64,000 nt of DNA, from NCBI RefSeq assembly GCF_001540865.1, contig NC_033621.1, positions 14,936,277 through 15,000,276 of the forward strand, read 5' to 3'. Position numbers and translations under genes: made by a program. Shown here one piece after another: positions 57,098-64,000 of the stretch (the stretch's first letter is position 1; each line of letters starts with the position of its first letter). The notes under the pieces are model-generated. The model was not told where the DNA came from. It ran no database searches and was given only the letters and a program-made list of their open reading frames with translations. Source of the DNA: Ananas comosus. Taxonomy: Eukaryota > Streptophyta > Magnoliopsida > Poales > Bromeliaceae.

Positions 57098-57893
57098 CCT
57101 CCATTGTCAAGGTTTGCTTCGGCCTTTACCAATTATTGGAAAAAAACTATATTCATACATTTCTTTAATAGATGCAAAGGAGTTAACGCCTGTGCTTTTG
57201 GTGTTCTTCTAGGTCCTCCTCTAATGCTCACTATACTCTGAACTGCTAGCCTCCATTTCTAAGGTTTGCTTCATGCTTTTGCAATTGTTGGAAAAAAATC
57301 GTATTTACATATTTTTTTTAGGGGCAATTGCTTATATATTCCTGAAAAGTTTCTGACTTTCTGATTTACCCCTCTTAGAAGACTAATATTGAAAATACCT
57401 CTTTTACGTTCCAACTTATTTCTAATATACCCCTAGAGTTAAAATCTGTTAATGAACTCTGTTATCTGTATAAAATTATTATTTTGCCCTTTCAATTATA
57501 CCCTTTCACCATCACCGACTTTTCTTATTTGCCCTTAAGTCAAGGGCACAAAAAGTACTCAAATGTACCCCTCTATCATCACCAACATTTCTTATTTGTG
57601 CCCTTAAGTTAAGGGCAAAATTGGCATTTTAATATTTTTAAACTGAGGTAGATATTTAACTCACGTTTAACCCAAGCTAACATAACAAAAGATAACTGCG
57701 GGGTATTTTGCAATAACGATGGAACATATGAGGGGTATTTTAGAAAGAAAAAAAAAGTTGGGGTACATCGGATATTTTCAAACGTATGAGGGGTATATAG
57801 GCAATTATCCCTTTTTTTTATAAATGCGAAGGAGCTAATGTCTATGCTTTTGGTGTTCTTCTAGGTCGTCCTCTACTGCTCCCTATATACTCA
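57098..57893. repeat. Tandem duplication, about 150-bp unit, second copy split by a MITE
   Basis: Unit one is 57098-57249. Unit two starts at 57250 and resumes after the MITE to about 57893. Shared words are cctccatt, aaggtttgcttc, ttggaaaaaaa, and gcttttggtgttcttctagg followed by tcctc. Confidence 0.75.
57321..57811. mobile_element. Mutator-type MITE, 491 bp, with perfect 9-bp target duplication
   Basis: Terminal inverted repeats are ggggcaattgcttatata and tatataggcaattatccc. The flanks 57312-57320 and 57812-57820 are both tttttttta. It is the uninterrupted relative of the MITE split by the gypsy array at 13144-31257 and therefore shows what that site looked like before the array inserted (57563-57573 corresponds to the insertion point). 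Confidence 0.9.
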
Positions 57894-58324
57894 ATAGTTT
57901 TTCTCTCCCTGTGCCTACACTCTTGTTTTCTCACTACTTTTGGTAAGTGGCACGACGGTCTACTTGCTCTAAATTATGATATGCATTTTTTCTCCTGCCT
58001 ACTTTGGGGGTTTGACTGGCGGGGACTTTTTTGGGACTATCAACTATGATATTTTTTAAAGTGCCTTCTCATACACTTATACATAACAAATTTTTAAAAA
58101 ATAAAACAAGAAGGGTGAAGGTCCACGCTATTACTTTCGCTTAATGCAAACTACGACTGACTGAGAGTATGTTTTGACATATGTACCTTTTGATACACTT
58201 ACACTTAAAATTTTTTTCTAAAAATAAAAGAACAAGAAAGGTACTCTCATTATGTAGCTATAAGTGCTTTTCTTTGAATTGATTGTTTCCTTCCCCAATT
58301 TTCATCTTAACTATAGTTGTCGAG
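57894..58324. other. Upstream of the decayed gene
   Basis: AT-rich sequence with a repeated phrase (cacttatacataacaaatttttaaaaaataaaac near 58073 and cacttacacttaaaatttttttctaaaaataaaag near 58197). No exon is recognised. Confidence 0.4.
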
Positions 58325-58862
58325 ATGTCGGTTATTCAGCTTTCTTATAGTAAATTACTTAAGAAAATTATTGAGAAACTGGGTGTTGGAACGCCCGACT
58401 GTGTTGTAACTGTTACTGCTGAAGGTTGGTTTCTAGCATACATAGACTTTCCAATTGCACGTAGTGGGACTGTTATTGAAATTGTATGATGTTGGGGTGC
58501 TCCGTCCCCTGATTTCGTAATAGCAAAGGAAGATACAGCCCGTGTAGCTATTCAAAGAATGAAGGGCGAGATAGATTTGCAAATAAAAATGCTAACTACG
58601 ATGACTTTATATTGTATAAGAGTTTGTATGATAATGTTACGGTTCAGTATACCGAGTTGCTTGGACAGTTCAATAAACTTAAGCGGGAATACAATCTTCT
58701 GCAAAATTGTTATGCTTCTGTCGTCGCCAAAAAAGTGAATCTATAGCTGAGCAGGTAAAAATCTGCCGTATAATTGACGAATGTTATATGACCATCAACT
58801 GCTTACGTACAGATCGAATTACTACTGCAGCTGACCCCTCTGAAGCAGAGTTTGCTTCTTAG
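58325..58862 (+). pseudogene. Decayed gene: small alpha/beta or dsRNA-binding-like domain plus coiled coil
   Basis: The ATG at 58325 opens MSVIQLSYSKLLKKIIEKLG..., stopped by TGA at 58487-58489. In the same frame the sequence continues with CWGAPSPDFVIAKEDTARVA, then needs one frame change near 58588 (giving DANYDDFILYKSLYDNVT... and NKLKREYNLLQNCYASVVAK) and another in an A run near 58730. It ends in frame at 58862 (SEAEFAS). The continuity across three lesions shows a former protein of about 180 residues without introns. The first half, with VVTVTAEGWFLAYIDFP and KEDTARVAIQRMK, has the strand-strand-helix look of a dsRNA-binding fold. I cannot name the family. Confidence 0.7.
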
Positions 58863-59108
58863 CTCTACACTCCCTTCTTGGGATTTGCACTGTACTACAA
58901 ACTCTCACCTACTTCTTGCTGCTGCTTTTCTTCTACGTATCGTTTGGTGTTGGAATGTTCTCCCAGCTCCTTTTTGTGCTACAGAGCCGGTTCTCATAGC
59001 TTAGCATATTTTGTTCTTGCTTTACTTTGTAAAATATGGCATGTACTGTCAGCTTTACTTTCTGGTGAGAGGAGTAATATGTAAGAACCAATCTTCTTCT
59101 ACCATTTT
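58863..59108. other. 3' flank of the decayed gene
   Basis: The pyrimidine-rich, tyrosine/serine-coding look of this stretch is consistent with former 3' untranslated DNA. No separate feature. Confidence 0.4.
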
Positions 59109-60796
59109 TGTCACGTCCCGCTATCGCCAATTTGGTCGATCCGGGCCCGTACACAGACGCCGAACGAACAGCACCTCCTCTGTTCGCCCAAGGCTCGACA
59201 ACAACGAATACATGTATAAAGAAATTAAACAATTCCTAGGATCACATTTCAATATACATGGCTTGCACGAAGACAAGCAACAACACAAGTGATAGTAAGT
59301 CTAACCAAACATGAAATCCACTGTAATTTAAAACTTTACATAACTGAAACATTTAGTTATTTACATGCTTTTTATACATTCATTTACATGTCTCTGTACA
59401 TCAAAATGGATGATACATGAACTCAAAATGGTAATTGCTAAACTCTGGTGTCAGCTAGCTAAGCTGCAGGGCCCTTGCCACGATCCTCGGCCTCGAAACT
59501 CGCACTGGAACCTGTATGGTTAGTGGTGTGAGAACTACAAGAAAGTTCCCAGTGGGTTCGGCTGCCGACTTCGCCGACTCACCCACTAGGTCTACTCAGG
59601 CATATGTAGGCAAGAAAAGTAAGCAGATAGTAACCAACTATAACATGTAACTACTACAATGCCTGTACAAAGCTGAAAGAAGTAACAGATATGAAAACTG
59701 TAAATATGCATGCATGCTTTTCATTAACTTTACCCAATCTTTTGGTTAACCCTCTGGTTAACAGCTGGACAAGTACGTTAGTCCTGGGGCAAGTACGTTA
59801 GCCCATAAATTTACCCAATTCAGTGGTTAACCCTTTGGTTAACAATAACTCACCAACGAAATCCCTCACGGGCCCTAAGCTGCCTCCCGATGGGACCGTC
59901 TGTCGGACAAGTACGTTAGTCCTGGGGCAAGTACGTTAGCCCAACAAGTGACTACTCCGGAGCTCACTGCCTGGGGGGAGCGACCACCACCAAGCTAAGA
60001 AAACAGACTATGTGAGTAAGATCTGATCCCCCTTTAGAGGATTCAACTGACAACAATGTCACAATTTAACTCTAACTAGTTCTTTATACTAGTTTCATAA
60101 TTGCATTTCTCGATGCTAACCAAATCTCTAGTCATGATGTCACCAAGTTTACTATTGTCAAAGTCCATGCATTCATAGGGTTCTATGTCCACAATCTAAG
60201 GTTCACAAATTCTCATTGTTGATAGGAATTCACATTTTCACTCGCTCAATGCCAAACACCCTATAATGCATGACTACAAATATAAATATGCTCAACGAAG
60301 AATTATAGACATAAAAGGTGATTCAAAGAGTTCGGATAGCACCACCCACCTGTAGTGGTGTCAATCAACTAGAATCCACGTCTCGGAAAGCGTCGACGAC
60401 TATCTCTCGCGACTCCGTGCAAATAGGACTAGAAAGGCCGCTACCGTAATTAGTGCGTCGTCGACCTGTCGGAAAGTCAATTTAGACTCTCGAGCATGTT
60501 TACTTTTCACCTATAAAGGATTAGAAAAGATTAAACTAGGGTCATTACCCATAATTTACAAGTTAGCATTTCAATGCTATATAAAACGGCAACTATAGCC
60601 GAAAACCTTCTTTTGGCGATATCTTTGCGTAGGTTCGTCGGATTGCCGAACCGACTTCGCCAACGCGTTTCTTTTACCCTCAATTTGGTTCACGCGCGGT
60701 CAATTTCGCATTAGGATTCTTATTTTTACAAAAGTGCATTGCCGCGGTCAGGGGAGAAATTTCACAATTTCTATGAAATTTCACAATTCAATTTCT

Positions 60797-60890
60797 TTCC
60801 TTTCTTTCTTTCTTTCTTGCTTCCTTCCTTTTCTTTTCTTTCTTTTCCTTCTTTCTTTCTTTTCTTTCTTTCTTTTCTTTCTTTCTGGCC
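60797..60890. repeat. (CTTT)n microsatellite
   Basis: Degenerate ctttctttctttcttt lies inside the minus-strand LTR next to the CTG tract. Confidence 0.9.
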
Positions 60891-60899
60891 CTGCAGGGC

Positions 60900-61440
60900 A
60901 GCTGCTGCTGCTGCTGACAGCAGCTGCTGCTGCTAAGGCTACTGCTGCTGCTCCAAGCTGCTTCTGCTGCTGCTGCTGATGCTGGTGCCACTGCTGCTGC
61001 TGCTGCACACTGCTGCGCATGCTGCTGCTGCTGGTTCTGCTGAGCTGCTGCTGCTGGCACTGCTGCTGCTAAGCAGCATAAGCTGCATAAGCTGCTGCTG
61101 CTGCTGCTGCTGCTGCATCTACTACTGCTGCTTGCTGCTGCTACTACTACAGCTGCTGCTGGCTGATGCTGGTGCTGCTGCTGGTGCTGCTGCTGGCAGC
61201 AGCTGGCTGAGCTGCTGCTGCTGGCACTGCTGCTGCTAAGCAGCATAAGCTGCTGCTGCTGCTGCTAATGCTGCTGGTTGCTCAGCTGCTGATGCTCAGC
61301 AGCAGGCTGAGCTTCTGCTGCTGCTGATGCTAACTGCTGCTGCCGTTCCTGCTTAAGCTATTAGCAGCAGGGGCTGCTGCTGATGCTCCTCTAGCTTGCA
61401 GCAGCAGCAAAGATTGGTGTTGTTGCTGCTATTTTCAGCA
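60900..61440. repeat. Long interrupted CTG/CAG triplet tract
   Basis: About 540 bp of ctgctgctg with interruptions (aagcagcataagctg, gatgctgg) form higher-order repeats: the phrase tgctgctaagcagcataagctg recurs at 61065 and 61228. The runs create long poly-Leu, poly-Ala and poly-Gln open frames on both strands that are not genes. Confidence 0.85.
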
Positions 61441-61750
61441 GTAGGGAAACGAAAAAGAGGGAGGGGGAAAATCAGCAAAGAGAGGGAGAAAAAGGAATAC
61501 CTTTCTTTCATTTTTTCTCCTTTTTCTTCATCTGCTTCTTCTTCTTCTCTTTTCCCCTCTTCTATTTCTCTTCTTTTCTCCCTCTCTCTCTCTCTACGTA
61601 TGAAGGGTGCAGAGGTGCATATAAGGATGGAGGCTAGCCTGCTGCAGGTTAGTGGAATTCATAAAGCTAAGGGTTGAGTATAAATGCACTTGAATTGCTT
61701 TCGCCTGATTGGTTTTGTTCTAATAATGTGAATGGTTCATTTCGAGAGAA

Positions 61751-61870
61751 ATGTCGCGACGTGCGACGAGATCCACTCCGACATTACCTTCTGGGATGCC
61801 AGAGCAGACTGGATCTAGCGAAGTTCAGGAGCTACGTGCTCCGGTGAGCGCGTTGGTTGAAGTTAAATGA
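61751..61870 (+). pseudogene. Gag N-terminal fragment
   Basis: Thirty-nine codons from ATG to TGA. The first residues MSRRATRSTP and the later ELRAPVSALVEV parallel the Gag N-terminus of the array (MYRRRGRPS and LAALTEV), preceded by the similar leader phrase cctgattggttttgttc. The rest of gag is deleted. Confidence 0.6.
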
Positions 61871-62113
61871 TATTTGTGCGGAAGATGCGCGAATGGATTA
61901 GTAAGAATGAAGGATAAGCGACTGATATTGAGCTTAAGTGGTTAATCAATTGTTTAATTTCTTTATACATGTATCCGTTGTTGTTGAGCCTTGGGCGAAC
62001 AGAGGAGGTGCTGTTCGTTCGGCGTCTGTGTACGTGCCCGGATCGACCAAATTGGCGATAGCGGGGCGTGACAATTTTAGTCTCTAAACCGTGCAATTTT
62101 AAATGTTGGTTCA

Positions 62114-62229
62114 CCCTCTAATTTGGAAGTGTTATATTTACATGGTATCATCTTTATAGATACCCTATGATCGCCCTCTAAATTGGAAGTGTTATATTCA
62201 CATGGTGTCTTTATAGACACCCTCTAATC
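62114..62229. repeat. Tandem duplication, 60-bp unit
   Basis: ccctctaatttggaagtgtt with acatggtatcatctttatag at 62114-62173 is repeated with small changes at 62174-62229. Its location just right of the inverted-end LTR element may be incidental. Confidence 0.75.
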
Positions 62230-62870
62230 TGAAGATGGTGCCTTAATGAATATTACTAATGGAGACCTTCAAGCTCTCTTCAACATGCATAAGCTTAGCC
62301 ACTAATCAACGCCCACACTTTTTTTTTAATCCTCTAGGCTTCTTGAACTTGAGTTCCAAGTGATTAAATCAAATTGATTTAATTTGCTTTGTCTATCTCA
62401 ACATTTCTAGAAGGGATAAAAAAAAAATTGAAATTGCATTTGCTCATTTGGCCACTAATCTTTTTATTTTTTTTTATGCGTTTTCCATTTTCGCACATGC
62501 TATGATGATATTTTCCCTAAATGTCAGATGGTTTCGATAATTCGGAGGGACCGGTCCCTCCTTAATTGGTGATGAGGACACTATGGATGGCCTACTTTAT
62601 AGGCAATCGATTGCTCTCATTTGTGCTCGGAGTAGTTTGGTTCTACATACGGGTTTCAATTCACTCCACACTACTATGCAAAAAAAAGCTTTGGTGTGGA
62701 TCTAATCAATGTTTGATAGATAGGGGAGTCTAAGCAAAATATATTTACGTTGGCTGTTAGGTTTTGTTTTCACTACTGCTCTATATTTATGAATAGTTTA
62801 TTTCCATCTTAATTTAGCTAGGCTATTTTGTTTGGTTTTCATAGACAAATTTATTATGGAATTTCTAATC
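62230..62870. other. AT-rich intergenic DNA
   Basis: No gene or named repeat is seen. Confidence 0.45.
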
Positions 62871-62879
62871 CTTCTATTT

Positions 62880-63900
62880 TTCTACCCCCTTGCTCTTCTC
62901 TTCTTTGCAAATATTGTTTCATGATTTGGTTTATAGTTTTCAAAGTTTGAATAAGAGTCCCAAGGTTTCTATTGTTGGTTGGTAGTTGGTATTTGTTTGA
63001 AAGAGAGTTCCAAGATTTCTATTGTTGGTTTGATAGTTGGTATTTGTCAAGACTCTGTGTTTTTTTACTTACTCTTATGTAGATTTTTTTTTTTTGTGAT
63101 TTTTTGGGCTGTTAGTATCTCCTAAAGGTGCAAATTTTATCATTGTTCTTATGCCAAGTTTTTCTCCAGAATTTTTAAGCTGTTGGGATTTCCTAAATTG
63201 CATTTTTGTCATTGATTTAATTTATTTTTTTAGCCATTCTCTTCCCTTTTTACCCTCCCCCACTCTTCTCTTCTTTGCAAACATTGGTTTCATTGTTTGG
63301 TTTATAGTTTTTAGAGTTTGGAGGAGAGTCTCAAGACTTCTATTGTTGGTTTGGTTATTGGTATTTGACAAAACTCTCTGTTCTTTCACTTACTCTTACG
63401 TAGATTTTCATTTTTTGTGATTTCTTTGGGCAGTTGGTATCTCCTAAAGGTGCAGGTTTTGTCACTGATCTTACGCCAAGTTTTTTCCTAAAATTTTTAA
63501 GCTACTGGGATTTTTTCAAAATTGTATTTTTATTATTAATTTGTCAAGACTCTGTATTTATTGACTTACTTTTACATAGATTTATATTTTTTTTGTGATT
63601 TTTTTTGGCTGTTGGTATTTCCTAAATTGCAAGTTTATCATTACTTTTATGCCAAGTTTTTTTTCCAAAATTTTTAAGTTGCTGGGATTTTCCAAAACTG
63701 TATTTTTGTGATTGATTTAATGAATTTGTCAAAACTTTGTGTTTTTTGACTTACTTACGTAGATTTGCATTTTTTTTTGTGGTTTTCTCTGCTGATGGTA
63801 TCTCCTGAAGGTGCAGATTTTACCATTGCTCTTATGCCAAGTATTTTCCTAAAATTTTTGAGCTGTTGGGATCCCAAAATTAAATTTTTAGCTCATATTG
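62880..63900. repeat. Degenerate tandem repeats, AT-rich
   Basis: The block gattttttgggctgttagtatctcctaaaggtgca, then cttatgccaagtttt and aatttttaagctgttgggat, starts near 63097, 63420, 63598 and 63780. A longer outer repeat (ttcttctctttgcaaa, tggtttatagttttc, tctattgttggtttg) occurs at about 62890 and 63265. Spacing is about 170-330 bp, and the array may continue past the window end. Confidence 0.7.
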
Positions 63901-64000
63901 AAGTTTTTATGTGTTTTCTATCAATTGTTTTAGTGCCATTTGAATATTTGGTTACTTTTCATCATTATTTTGGTGTTCTTTCCAGGTAAAGCTCTCTCCT

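Larger units (their letters stand above)
59109..62073. mobile_element. LTR-derived element with inverted ends, flanked by ATTTT
   Basis: The left 126 bp (tgtcacgtcccgctatcgcc...) are the near-perfect inverse of the right 125 bp (...ggcgatagcggggcgtgaca). The flanks 59104-59108 and 62074-62078 are both atttt. From 59109 to about 61690 the sequence is an LTR of the window's dominant family on the minus strand: the gtgagaactac and cccagtgggt words near 59530 are the inverse of the conserved cccactgagg and agtagttctcac block. The right portion holds a plus-strand untranslated leader, the beginning of gag (61751-61870), and only the end of an LTR. Confidence 0.75.

Noticed and set aside
60781..61246. 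Long poly-Gln/Ser, poly-Leu and poly-Ala open frames
   Set aside because: They are direct translations of CTTT and CTG repeats inside an LTR.

Overview
The window is nuclear DNA of a flowering plant, most likely a monocot. That call rests on Tekay/Del-type Ty3-gypsy chromoviruses primed by initiator tRNA-Met, dense MITE and hAT debris, a tRNA-derived SINE, GT-AG introns and very GC-rich first exons. The species is not proven. Almost all of the window is nested transposable elements. Only two host loci are convincing, a hemerythrin-domain gene (+) and an LEA_2 gene (-), and a third host-like locus is a pseudogene. Assembly defects matter here: 100 N at 2337-2436, 25 N at 36658-36682, and an indel-rich second copy of the preceding 3 kb right after the 25-N gap.

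Layout. 1-7000: MITEs, hAT fragments, a gap-truncated fold-back MITE, a SINE, a 0.34-kb tandem duplication and minisatellites. 7007-11418: an LTR of the window's dominant Ty3-gypsy LTR family, split by a solo LTR of the same family (8011-10480, target duplication ACAGT). 11419-13134: AT-rich and GC-rich low-complexity DNA. 13144-31257: a Mutator-type MITE with a perfect 9-bp target duplication, split by an 17.6-kb LTR-internal-LTR-internal-LTR gypsy array that carries one 5-bp target duplication (ATACC). The second internal unit keeps an intact 1,611-residue Gag-Pol; the first has a frame-broken gag start. 32330-43888: a truncated second gypsy element whose gag is split by a hAT-type element (8-bp duplication TGTGGGGA) and by a solo LTR (AAAGA), with the false duplication lying between. 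44201-44348: a SINE with a perfect 14-bp target duplication. 45208-51266: hemerythrin-domain gene, exons 2 and 3 clean, exon 1 frame-broken, intron 1 holding three consecutive MITEs. 51267-55094: intergenic, with a Mutator-type MITE. 55095-55561: LEA_2 gene with an internal deletion and frame change. 57098-58862: a tandem duplication split by a Mutator-type MITE, then a decayed gene. 59109-62073: an LTR-bounded element whose two ends are inverted rather than direct. 62080-64000: AT-rich tandemly repeated DNA.

The most interesting structure is the three-LTR gypsy array. Its two internal regions are identical at all but one noticed base over about 2.9 kb, but clearly diverged on both sides of that tract. 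Its third LTR has a different U3 from the other two although the whole array shares one target duplication. Across the window, members of this LTR family keep a common R-U5 but carry different U3 sequences, each with its own short repeated motif. No CRISPR array, tRNA, rRNA or prokaryotic feature was found.
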